Shown here piece after piece: positions 9,302 to 17,959 of a stretch of DNA of 22,621 nt. Each line of letters opens with the position of its first letter. Position 1 is the first letter of the stretch. A program made the translations under genes and the position numbers. This DNA comes from Pseudocercospora fijiensis CIRAD86 (lineage: Eukaryota > Ascomycota > Dothideomycetes > Mycosphaerellales > Mycosphaerellaceae): positions 6,327,864 to 6,350,484 of the forward strand of contig NW_006921532.1 in the NCBI RefSeq assembly GCF_000340215.1, read 5' to 3'. Under the pieces are notes generated by a model. That model was not told the origin of the DNA. It made no database searches and saw only the letters and a list, made by a program, of their open reading frames with translations.

Positions 9302-9860
9302 AGAGTTACGGAGAATTCGATTAACTCGAGATATTTAGGGCACTAGCGTACTATATTATATCTATATTAACTATAAGAGATACTAGCGTTTTATTATATA
9401 GTTTTATTTAAAATAATAAATATAATATTATTATAAATATATAGTACTAAAAACTAATAAAAACGTCTATATAGTATTCTAACGATATATTAATAATATT
9501 ACGTATATTATATATATAAATTAAAACGTATATTACGGTATTTTTAATACTATTTATATCTTTTTAGTTAGTCTAGCCGGCTTTATATACTTATTTAGCC
9601 TAGTCTAACTAGTCTATACTATATACGATTATTTTTAGTATTATTTTAAATCTTATTATAAGGTTTTATAAATGTTAAACGTAAGAAATTTAAATATCGG
9701 GCGATATCTAGTATAGTATAAGTAAAATATAATATCTAATTTAAGTTCTTACTAATATTTTCTTACGTCTATAATATACTAATAACTCTATATCTTTATA
9801 TATAGTAAAGTACGCTAAAGTATTATAAAATACATTTCTTATTAATCCTATACTTAGGTA
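9302..9860. other. AT-rich stretch without recognisable content
   Basis: Mostly A and T with scattered CG dinucleotides. No ancestral reading frame could be traced, and no inverted or tandem repeat of useful length was seen. It may be an older, more decayed repeat. Confidence 0.5.
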
Positions 9861-9870
9861 ACTTAGCCTA

Positions 9871-9994
9871 GCCCGGCTCGGCTCGGCTTAGCTCGGCTTA
9901 GCTCGGCTTAGTCGACTCGGCCCGATTTGGTCTAGCTCGCTCTATATCTGTAAGCTCGTAGCCTATAGGCTCGGCCTATAGGCTTAGCCTATAG
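9871..9994. repeat. Short GC-rich tandem repeats: GCTCGGCTTA x3, then CCTATAGGC copies
   Basis: Three exact copies of the decamer GCTCGGCTTA occupy 9881-9910, preceded by the related GCCCGGCTCG. At 9961-9994 the palindromic GCCTATAGGC recurs, with two further partial copies. These are islands of CpG in a strongly AT-rich setting. The function is unknown. Confidence 0.8.
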
Positions 9995-10123
9995 CGTAAA
10001 GTCTATACCGCAGCTTTTTCTTTCTAGACTTGGTTTTTGGTGGTAATACCCGCTATTAATAAGTAGAGTAATTAACTAGGTCTTTCTAGGATACTCAGAA
10101 CGTAATAATAATATCCTATATAG

Positions 10124-10185
10124 TAGTAGAGTATTTAGTATATAGTATAAACTATAGTAGAGTATTTGATGTATAGTACAAACTA
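10124..10185. repeat. Tandem duplication, 31-bp period
   Basis: Units 10124-10154 and 10155-10185 match at 27 of 31 positions, and all four differences are transitions. Unit 2 keeps a CA and TG-type sites where unit 1 has TA, as expected if RIP hit the two copies unequally. Confidence 0.85.
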
Positions 10186-10237
10186 ATACTAGCTTACTAA
10201 CTTTACTAATCTATAGACTTAGCCCAAATAGGTAGTA

Positions 10238-10439
10238 TACCCTAATTAGGTAAGATGGCGGAAGGGAGTAATCCCTAAAAACGGTATCTAGTAAGTTAAA
10301 GCTAGCGTGCTGCCTAAAGGAATTGTCCGTACCTTTATAAAGTCCCGCCCGCACCTTTACAAAGTCTACATCTAACGTTTTTAGGCTAGCTAACGTTTAT
10401 AAGGATTATCCCCGTCCGCTATCTTACTTAACTAGAGTA
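10238..10439. mobile_element. MITE-like element with 46-bp terminal inverted repeats
   Basis: The left end (10238-10283) and the reverse complement of the right end (10394-10439) both begin TAC(C/T)CTA, share GTAAGAT and the GCGGA core, and end AAACG. They agree at roughly four fifths of 46 positions. The 202-bp interior is noncoding. It holds a direct repeat ending ACCTTTA(T/C)AAAGTC, near 10332-10370, whose copies differ by a C/T transition. The outer TA could be the target duplication used by Tc1/mariner-type elements. The size and absence of a transposase suggest a non-autonomous element. The family was not recognised. Confidence 0.65.
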
Positions 10440-11170
10440 CAGCTATTCTTACTACTAGCTCTATAGGGAGATAGTTACTATCTATAGATACACTAGATCT
10501 ATAAGGGACTAACTATCTATAGACACTCGAGTCCTAGTAGTAGCCTTCTTTTACTTTTTATTTCTCTACTAGTATACTTTTTTCTAATAAATTTAGTAAA
10601 TATACTTATTACTAGTAATACTATAGAGAAGAGATAGGCAATCTTTATAGATATTCTTTAGTTTAGTTAATAGTTTTCTAGCTACTAAAGCCTCTTATAG
10701 CTCTATAAATTATATATTAGTCTTAGTATACTATATACGACTATATACAAGTAACAAATTGTCTAGTAATATATTTAAGTTCTAGTATAGGATTTTAGTA
10801 GATATATTCTATTTATATTTTTTAAAAATTTAGAGCTAGCGCTAGTACTAGTTATAGTTCTTTTAGAACTAATAATAGTAGTACATAAAATATACTAAAG
10901 AAAATAAATAAATAAAAAGAAATAAACTAAAAATAGTAGAAAAATACTAGTAAGACAAAAGCAAGAAACCGAAAGCAATCTACCTAGATTAATAAATCGA
11001 AACTAGTAAAACTAAAATAGTTATAGGAAAGTATTAAAATAAAAGCAAGTAAACAAAACAAACGAAAATTATAAAATAATTTAAATTTAAAAAATAATTC
11101 ATAAAATAAGCTATAAAACAACCTGTAAAACAAGCTAAAAAGATTTTATAAAAAATATTTTATAAAGCAA

Positions 11171-11432
11171 TTAATAGAATAGTTAGTAGAATAGTTAATA
11201 GAATAGTTAATAGAATAGTTAATAGAATGGTTAATAGAATGGTTAATAGAATGGTTAATAGAATAGTTAATAGAATAGTTAATAGAATAGTTAATAGAAT
11301 GGTTAATAGAATAGTTAATAGAATAGTGAATAGAATAGTTAATAGAATAGTTAATAGAATAGTTAATAGAATAGTTAATAGAATAGTTAATAGAATAGTT
11401 AATTGAATATTTAATAGAATAGCTAATAGAAT
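11171..11432 (+). repeat. 12-bp minisatellite GTTAATAGAATA, about 22 units
   Basis: Consecutive 12-bp units differ mainly by A/G at the last base and by small changes in the first and last units. The period is four codons and reads V-N-R-(I/M) in the frame of the surrounding remnant. Several units keep TGG, so RIP did not act fully here. Confidence 0.95.
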
Positions 11433-11486
11433 AAGTACTAAAACAACTATTAAATGCAGTAGCTACTAGCTAGAATAAGAAATAAA

Positions 11487-11570
11487 ACCTAATTACAAAC
11501 CTAATTACAAACCTAATTACAAACCTAATTACAAACCTAATTATAAACCTAACTACAAACGTAATAAAAG
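11487..11570 (+). repeat. 12-bp minisatellite ACCTAATTACAA, six units plus one degenerate
   Basis: Four exact units are followed by two with single changes and one eroded unit. The block keeps CA dinucleotides. In the frame of the remnant it encodes K-P-N-Y repeats. Confidence 0.93.
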
Positions 11571-11741
11571 GCTTAGTAGAAAACCAAGTAAGAGCCTGCT
11601 GCCTAAGGGAAATACTTAAAAAATAGTATTTAACTAAGCTTAACTAGTGCTAGTAAAGATTTAGAGAAGGCTAAAGTATAAGCTTATAGCATACTAGATA
11701 GCAAAAGAAATATAGAAATCAAACTTAGTACTATAGTATAG

Positions 11742-12033
11742 TAAAGGACGGAAACTAATACTACTACTACTAGTAGTAGTAATAGTATAGGTAACCGAGG
11801 GTAATATAACCTATAACAATATAGGCAGCTATGTTTAGTAAGATAGGATAACAAACATGTCGCTTAGGCTAGTAACTAGAGCCCTATAATATAGGCACTA
11901 TAGAAGTGTAATATAAACAGTATACTATACGAGGTTAATAGTAATCTGTCTATACTATAGAAGGAGGCCTTAGGCTCTTTTATAGGCTTAATGCCTAGCC
12001 TATAGGTATAGGGCCGGTTACTAGCTAATAATA
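11742..12033 (-). repeat. LTR-like repeat, copy A (inverted relative to copy B)
   Basis: Its reverse complement matches 13747-14027 along the whole length, with landmarks such as AAAGGACGGAAACTAATACT, CGAGGGTAATATAACCTATA, GGCAGCTATGTTTAG, CTATACGAGGTTA and AGGGCCGGTTACTAGCTAAT. Copy A carries more TA where copy B keeps CA or TG. Because copy B has a TATATAA box and ends starting TATTATTAG, an LTR is the most likely identity, but it could also be one end of a large inverted-repeat element. Confidence 0.8.
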
Positions 12034-12327
12034 GAGAGAATATATCTAGTAGAGGAGGGTTATTCTAGTATTATATACTAGAAGCCGCTTTTTTGCTAAA
12101 TACGAAATAAAACAATTAGAATTAAATAGGCGCTATTTAGTTAAAAGTTAAACTTAAAACCTAAAAGCCTGCCTCGATAAAACGTCGTTAGTACTTATAG
12201 TAGATAGAAAACTACATTATCTATAATACTAGGCTATAGTAGTGCTAGCTACCGTACGTAACGTAATCTATTTAAGAATAAATAGTTGTACTAGGTAGAT
12301 AGCTTAATAGACCTAGGGGTAGAGGAC
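12034..12327. other. RIP-altered stretch, nothing recognised
   Basis: No frame or repeat could be traced between LTR-like copy A and the partial third copy. Confidence 0.5.
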
Positions 12328-12423
12328 AGTAACTAGAGCCCTATAGTAGAGACACTATAGAAACGGGACAAAGGCAGTATACTATACGAGGTTGATAATA
12401 GCTATTCTATACTAGAAGAAGCT
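12328..12423 (-). repeat. Partial third copy of the LTR-like repeat
   Basis: In the same orientation as copy A, it shares AGTAACTAGAGCCCTATA, CACTATAGAA, CAGTATACTATACGAGGTT and CTATACTA with 11871-11970. Both ends are lost. It is followed by GCTACTAGGGGTGTGCTAG (about 12456-12474), which resembles part of the near-palindrome found around the retrotransposon. Confidence 0.65.
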
Positions 12424-12499
12424 ATAAATGTGGGCTTTCGTAGCCCTGCAAGTGCTACTAGGGGTGTGCTAGTTGCAAGCTAACACTAGCGCCGGATAT

Positions 12500-13108
12500 T
12501 TATAAAGACCCCTCGTTATCCTCCGTCTTGCGATTTCCTAGACGCTTTGCAAGCCACTCTCGAATCTTATCGATACTAGCAGGGTCTAGCGCTCCGGTTT
12601 AGTATAGTAATACCCGAGCTCGATGAAGCTTAGCCTCTAGATATATTTCCTTTTCCTCCTTATATAGCTTGTCGTCGAAGGAGCTCTATATTACTAACTA
12701 TCGATCGGCGGCTAGTATACGTAGAGGTCTTATTGCCTTTAGAACGTAGAGTTAATACTAGTTTTAAACGTCTTTATCTACTTAGCGAAGCTCTAGAATA
12801 ACTATCTTAATAAGATTAAAGTAATCTTCGTATTTAATAAGCTTAACGAAGTCGTTAAGATCGGGTTAGCTAATTTCGCTATTGTCGTTATTTGCTAGGC
12901 ATTGCTAGAAGTCTTCGGCGAGGATCTGGAGCTTTATAGCCCAATCGTCGCGGCGTAGGTTGTTTAGAAGGTCTATTAGGGTAGTTCGGAGACCGCTGTC
13001 TATGTTACTATAAGAATTCTATCGGTATAAAATGTTTTCGATGTTTGTTGCTAAGTCTTAAGCCTTAGGAGGTAATCGCGTCTTAACCGCGTCTATATTA
13101 TATTAAAA
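12500..13108 (-). pseudogene. Unrecognised coding remnant, RIP-broken
   Basis: On the minus strand one frame, ending at a TAA at 12500-12502, reads as a plausible protein of about 200 residues. It is interrupted about a dozen times, only by TAG or TAA, which fits lost Gln or Trp codons. Readable pieces include DLATNIENILYR, TTLIDLLNNLRRDDWAIKLQ, LAEDF, PDLNDFVKLIKYEDYFNLIK, FDDKLYKEEKEIYLEAKLHR and, at the end, DKIREWLAKRLGNRKTEDNE. The profile is soluble, charged and helical. I recognise no domain. The start is not defined, because upstream the frame fades near 13108. It could be an accessory gene of an element bounded by the LTR-like copies. Coding status is inferred from the one-frame pattern. 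Confidence 0.5.
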
Positions 13109-13199
13109 CGTAGGAACCCGTATTAAGATCTCTTACGGCCGGCATCTTGCTTAAGGCAAACTAATTACCTTAAAAGTTAGGGAGCACTATAGACGATCT

Positions 13200-13620
13200 A
13201 AGTAGGAAGAGAAACTAGATTGCTGCTATAGACGTAGCGTAGTTGAGTGCAACGAGCCTAAGAAAGAAAGCCAAACACAGTACGGCTAAGAAGCTACTCG
13301 TAGAGGCGAAGGACGGCAAGTATAAGAAGTTAGGAGCTAGCGTACCTATATTAAGAACACTCGTTTAATCGCAGTAACACTTTTAGAAGCCTACTCTTAA
13401 GGAGCAGTTGTCGCAAGCGCTAGTAGACCGCGCCGATAGCTCTATTAAGCGTATCGTTCCGGATAACGAGATCTTAGGCTATACATTAAACGAAGTTGCG
13501 TTTTCGCGCGGTAGAGGTTTTTTCTTACATTTACTATCGAGGAACGTATAGCTAAACTTAGCGTACGAGAGAATAATCCTACTAGATAGAGTCCCGCCGC
13601 GGCCTAGGTATATTATATAT
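13200..13620 (+). pseudogene. Second unrecognised coding remnant, RIP-broken
   Basis: A plus-strand frame reads DLSRKRN, then LSATSLRKKAKHSTAKKLLV, EAKDGKYKKLGASVPILRTL, KEQLSQALVDRADSSIKRIV, PDNEILGYTLNEVAFSRGRG, FFLHLLSRNV, LNLAYERIILLDRVPPRPRY. The stops are all TAG or TAA. The Lys-rich N-terminal half and hydrophobic second half are real-protein-like, but no family is recognised. It lies head-to-head with the minus-strand remnant ending at 12500 and just before LTR-like copy B, so both could belong to one nested element. Ends are uncertain. Confidence 0.42.
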
Positions 13621-13746
13621 ATAAAGCTTGTTATAGGTTAGACTAACGAATAATTAGATTAGCATATCTATCGTTGTTGTTTATAGACTTTATATATAAT
13701 AAAACTACGATTAGCAACTTCTAACAAGCTAGTTATCGCGCTAGGT

Positions 13747-14027
13747 ATTATTAGCTAGTAACCGGCCCTATACCTATAGGCTAGTTTTAAGCCTATATAA
13801 GAGGCCTCCTTCTATAGAGTAGACAGATTACTAACCTCGTATAGCACATTGTTTATGTTACACTTCTACAATGCCTATATTGCAGGGCTCTAGTTATTAG
13901 CCTAAGCGACAGTCTCGTTATCCTATCTTGCTAAACATAGCTGCCTATATTGCTATAGGTTATATTACCCTCGGTAGCCTATACTATTGCTATAAGTAGT
14001 AGTAGTAGTATTAGTTTCCGTCCTTTA
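13747..14027 (+). repeat. LTR-like repeat, copy B, less RIP-altered
   Basis: It is the inverted partner of 11742-12033, with about 1.7 kb between them. It begins TATTATTAGCTAGTAACCGG and contains a TATATAA box at 13794-13800, followed by GAGGCCTCC, as in an LTR promoter. It keeps several CA/TG pairs (for example GCACATTG and TGCAGGGCTC) that are TA in copy A. No coding sequence is present. Confidence 0.75.
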
Positions 14028-14655
14028 TTAGAGCCGAAGGTAGGGCTATCTCTTTATATCTAACAGGTTCGGGTATATTAAAGGTGGTCTCTAGGCACGA
14101 ATAGCTATAACCGAAGCGAGGGCACGATAAGAGCCTACGATATAGACGATACCGAAGTATCTTAAGGGGCCGTTACGACAAGTAGAGAAACCTCTTAACG
14201 AGGGCATCGCTTTAACCCCGAAAAGCTACAAACCCTTAGGACTGTTACAGCTTAGGGCCTAGTCTATAACTATAGCTAGCTTCTAAGGACTTAGCTCCGG
14301 GTCGAAGACCTATTTAGTACCGCTTGCTCGAGATAAGCCCCGCCTAAGGAGGAGATAGATTAATTACCTATCGGCCTTGCTTAGTTTGCTAAGACTATCT
14401 ATACGATAGCAATTTCTAGATTACAGGTCGGATGCCTAGATAGTTCCCCTATTAACCGGGTAGATTGCTTCGGGATTCGCTACCTCGTTCGGATAGTGCT
14501 TAGCCTTCTACTAGAAAAAGAAGGTCCCCGCCCCCCCGCCTAGCTAAAGGAGATAACGATAGTTAGTAAAGTGGCTAGTTTCTAGGATCTAGGTGTAAAT
14601 AGAGATTGCAGTTCCTTCCTCCGAGCGGCTTTTATCTAAATTTACTAAATTAAAG
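14028..14655. other. RIP-altered stretch before the retrotransposon
   Basis: About 630 bases with low CpA/TpG and fair GC content. No frame could be identified. A C-run (CCGCCCCCCCGCC) lies near 14527-14539. It would be the expected place for a 5' LTR of the Ty3/gypsy element, but no match to the region after its pol frame was found apart from a short similarity at 14656-14707. Confidence 0.45.
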
Positions 14656-14693
14656 CTCCTAGGGGTGTCTAGGCGACCTCTAAGAGGCCGAAC

Positions 14694-14720
14694 TCTAATA
14701 CTACCCTAGGGGTAATATTA
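14694..14720. repeat. Near-palindrome copy 1 (5' of gag)
   Basis: Begins CTAATACTAC, has centre CCCTAGGGG and ends TAATATTAG. GCCGAAC lies just upstream. It is one of four copies and precedes the gag start codon by about 120 bases. Confidence 0.8.
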
Positions 14721-14840
14721 GAAGAAAACAGCCTAGCATACTATTTTCTCGTATAGCGATATCGAAACAAACTAAACCTACAATATATACTAAAAACACT
14801 TTCCTATAGCATTTTATTTCAACTACTTTATAACAATCGA

Positions 14841-17684
14841 ATAAGCTCTAGCGAAAGCGAGTATTACGAATTAGCGGAATCTTCGGAATCTAATAACCTA
14901 CCGGACCCTATTAACGAAGAAATTAGGCGACGACTAGTTGTTATAAGCGCTATCGAACTAGGGGCTATCGAGCCTTCTACGCCCGAGGCCCTCTACAATG
15001 TCGTTATAAAGATAATTTAAGGGCAAACTAACCTTCTCCGTTAGAATAGGCGTCGCCCGCTAGAGCTAGGAAGTAGTAGGAACCCTTTGTTCGAAGGGTG
15101 GAACGCTACGGCGTACGTAGAACGCTTTAAGGATAACTTAGCCGAGTACGGACTTAAAGAGGAGTCGGACTAGTATAAGGTCCGGTCCCTTACGAGGACT
15201 ACTATTACTGAACTTTACCGAACCCTTAGAACCCTAGTTAGCTACCTAGAAAAGGACGACAAGTCTAATGCCGACTAGGAGGTCTTTAAGCAGGCCTTTA
15301 TAAGGGAGTATCGGGATCGCGATAGCCGTCGCATTAAAGGCAGTCGTACGTAGCTTAAGAACCTCTATATAGAGAGGCGCACCGAAGATAACGACCTAAA
15401 GGAGTACGTCCGCGAGTTTGTTAAGTTAGCGGACGGCATCGACTAGTAGGACCTCGAGAATTCTTAGAGAACGAGGCTGCTTCTTAAAGGGTTGCCGTAG
15501 TCTACGGCTAAGCGTGTCTTCCGTCGCTATAAGCTTAGCGAAGCCAATCCCGAGACCTTTAGGAAGTATAAAGAGGTCCTAGAGGCTATTAAGGACGACA
15601 TTAATAGCTCCGCCGACGTAAAGAAGTTTATTTACGGCGAGGACCGGAATAACCTAGCCTAGGTAAGGAACGATACCTCGGGAACTAGAGGGCCTAAGTT
15701 TCTTCCTAAATCGCAAAGTAGTCCTAGTACCGTAACTCCTACTATTACTAAGCATTCTTAGAACGTTGCGGACTTAGCTAAATCCCTAGCCTAGCTCAAC
15801 CTTAATACGAAAGCACTATAGCGAGTTAGGGAGGTCCTTAATGCTAGTATACTAAAGGATGTGCTACTAGTCTACTAGGTCTCCGATCCTAACTACCCTA
15901 AGGCCCCTTTAGTTAACGTCTACGCTATACGAAAGATCTATTCTAACTTGGATAGCAAGTGCTAAATATGCGGCGGTTTCAAACATATTTAATTAGACTA
16001 CCCTATCTAGAAGGAGCTTCTTAAGAGGAAGCTCGTTATATAAGTAAATAGTCGGTTCTACTATACCGATACCGGCGACAAGATTGACTTCGAGTAGGAT
16101 CGCAGAGCCCCGAAGCTGCCTTAACTTAGGAGTCTTCTAGAGAAGAAGTATAGTAGCAAGATCGAGTTTAAGGATACTAGGAATAGTACCCTCGCCGCTA
16201 TTACTAAACGAGAGACTTAGAAGGTTAGGGCAAAATAGGTTAAGGAGCGGAGCAGTAACGGTACTACTAAGCCTATTAAAGTCAACTTTGTATCTTAGGA
16301 CCCGGACGCAGTTACTAATGTTTACGCGGTTACTAAGAACAGTATAGATATCTACGCTACTACAAGGTCCTAAACTTAGTCGTCCTAAACCTAGTCCTAG
16401 GGCAAGGGTAAGAGCCCGTAGAACCCTACCCGCCCTAGTGCGGCAGCCCCTACTAGGATACTTAAGAAGTAGGTAGCTAACAAGGCTAAGAAACAGCGAG
16501 AATTAGTCGCTAAGACTAAGACACTCTAGATAGCCGAAGACCGTGCAACCCGAGCTAGTATAGCTACTCCGGAGGTACTAGAGACTCCCGATATCGATAT
16601 AGAGGATAATACTACCGACCTTAGTAGTACCCTAGGCCTAGCTAATCTGCCGGCCTACAAACGAAAGTTAGCCGACCTAAAGAGCTTTCGCTTTAATAGG
16701 TATATAAAGAAGTATAGTGCCGGGCCTACTAACTCTTACGATATAAAGGCAAATGCTCTCTTCTAGGCTTTATAGTTCTTAGACCTTAAGTCTAACGTGT
16801 CTATAGGAGAGCTTCTAGTATACGGTTTGCCTACTAACCTATTCTAGAGCCGGATTCCTAACGATGCAACCTTTATAAAAGACCTTATAGCCCTCCGACG
16901 CAAATAGGGGCGAGAGGACTATATCGACGTCTCTTCCCTATAGTTCCTTCCTAAATTTTCAGGGGCCTAGGAGTTAGTAGAAGGCGAATTAGTAACCTAC
17001 GAGAGCTAGGAGACTATCGATAATGCTAACGAAGAGGGGATTAAGGAGATAGGCCGAGGGGATAATAATGCCGACTCTGCTTCGGTTTTAGTTTCTATTA
17101 AGGCTGTCCGATTTACTAGCTAATAAATCGGTCGAGTAGGACCTCCTTAACCTAAAGAGCTTTACTCTATCCCTAATAATATAGACCTTTCCGCAGTTAC
17201 CCGTTCCTTTACCGTCGTTCCCGCTATCTATATTTAAGTTACTATCGGAAGCTATAGTTAGCAGTTGCTAGTAATACTTAATAATGGTTTAGAGTTACTT
17301 ATTATAAGTAAGCGCTAGGCTAAACAGCTCTAACTACTAATAAACAGAGATATTTCCCTTAGTATATAGGGAGTAAATAGGGAGGTTGCGCTAGTAGGTG
17401 CCTACTACAATGTTATAGTAGACGCCTTTAGTATATGCTTTTCCTTTACCTTCTAGATTGCCGCTAACCCGAATACGCTAATTATTCTAGGTCGTCTATA
17501 GTCTCGCATAACCCGGGGTGTCTAGCGCAACTACGACGATAGCTCCTAGGAAGGAACTATCGCTAACTAGAAGGGTAATCGAGTCGTGTTTACTAGTTAT
17601 ATCGGAAACACTAGCTACAAGTCCTACGAGGATATCCTTACTGCTTCTAAGCGCTCTTCGGGAAACGCTATAGCGCGGTTATAA
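14841..17684 (+). pseudogene. gag-pro: Gag-protease frame of the Ty3/gypsy element
   Basis: Frame with codon starts congruent with 14841. The first codon is ATA in ATAAGCTCTAGCGAAAGC, most simply an ATG start changed by RIP. The capsid-like part includes YVERFKDNLAEYGLKEESD, LYRTLRTLVSYLEKDDKS, VREFVKLADGID and RRYKLSEANPETFRKYKEVL. A zinc knuckle C-X2-C-X4-H-X4-C lies at 15960-16001, but its last Cys codon is now TAC (Tyr). A long charged linker follows. The aspartic protease at about 17220-17530 has its catalytic Asp codon changed to AAT (17280-17282, L-N-N-G) and keeps the flap-distal IILGR at 17481-17495. Stops are TAG/TAA at Trp/Gln sites. The TAA at 17682 may itself be a former CAA, so the real end could lie further on, overlapping pol. 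Confidence 0.82.
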
Positions 17685-17932
17685 GACCGGCAATCTGCGC
17701 TATAAGTTAGTATAGCTTAAATAGGTTATATCTAGAGGTACGCCGCTCCGTACGTTAAGGCAAGTTTCTAGGCTCTATACTAAGGAGGCGAATGCTCGAA
17801 GCGATAGCGAGTATAACAATACGGTAACGACAACCTAGTACACGAATCTCGGTAATAATACTATCGTAGGTATCGCCGCCGGAAGCGGATCTACCCGAGC
17901 CCGAATCCGAACTAACTAATTAGAGCGCCGAG

Positions 17933-17959
17933 CTAATGCTACCCTAGGGGTGTTATTAG
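17933..17959. repeat. Near-palindrome copy 2 (gag-pol junction)
   Basis: Begins CTAATGCTAC, has centre CCCTAGGGG and ends TGTTATTAG, with GCCGAG just upstream. It sits exactly where the pol frame becomes readable. Confidence 0.85.

Larger units (their letters stand above)
10561..11619 (+). pseudogene. RIP-broken coding remnant with in-frame tetrapeptide repeats
   Basis: One frame (codon starts congruent with 10561) can be followed for about 350 codons. Its stops are nearly all TAG or TAA where Gln or Trp codons would be expected after CpA mutation. In order it shows a hydrophobic, Tyr/Leu/Ile-rich first third, a segment dense in TAG/TAA (probably a former Gln-rich stretch, about 10830-10880), then Lys-rich sequence. 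Three 12-bp units follow at 11101-11136, then about 22 units reading V-N-R-I or V-N-R-M (11171-11432), then six reading K-P-N-Y and one degenerate unit (11487-11570). It ends SLLPKGNT and a TAA at 11617-11619. All three repeat blocks keep the same frame, the main reason to believe it was coding. No family is recognised. The true start is unknown and may lie upstream. Confidence 0.55.

Noticed and set aside
9881..9910. Telomere-type or centromere repeat
   Set aside because: Only three decamer copies, unlike the TTAGGG arrays of fungal telomeres, and nothing else supports a chromosome end or centromere.
11171..11570. CRISPR array
   Set aside because: The 12-bp units are contiguous with no spacers, and the context is a eukaryotic repeat island.
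14028..14655. Full 5' LTR matching the region after pol
   Set aside because: Comparison by eye with 21674-22371 found only a short similarity near the end. RIP may hide more, so no LTR pair was claimed.
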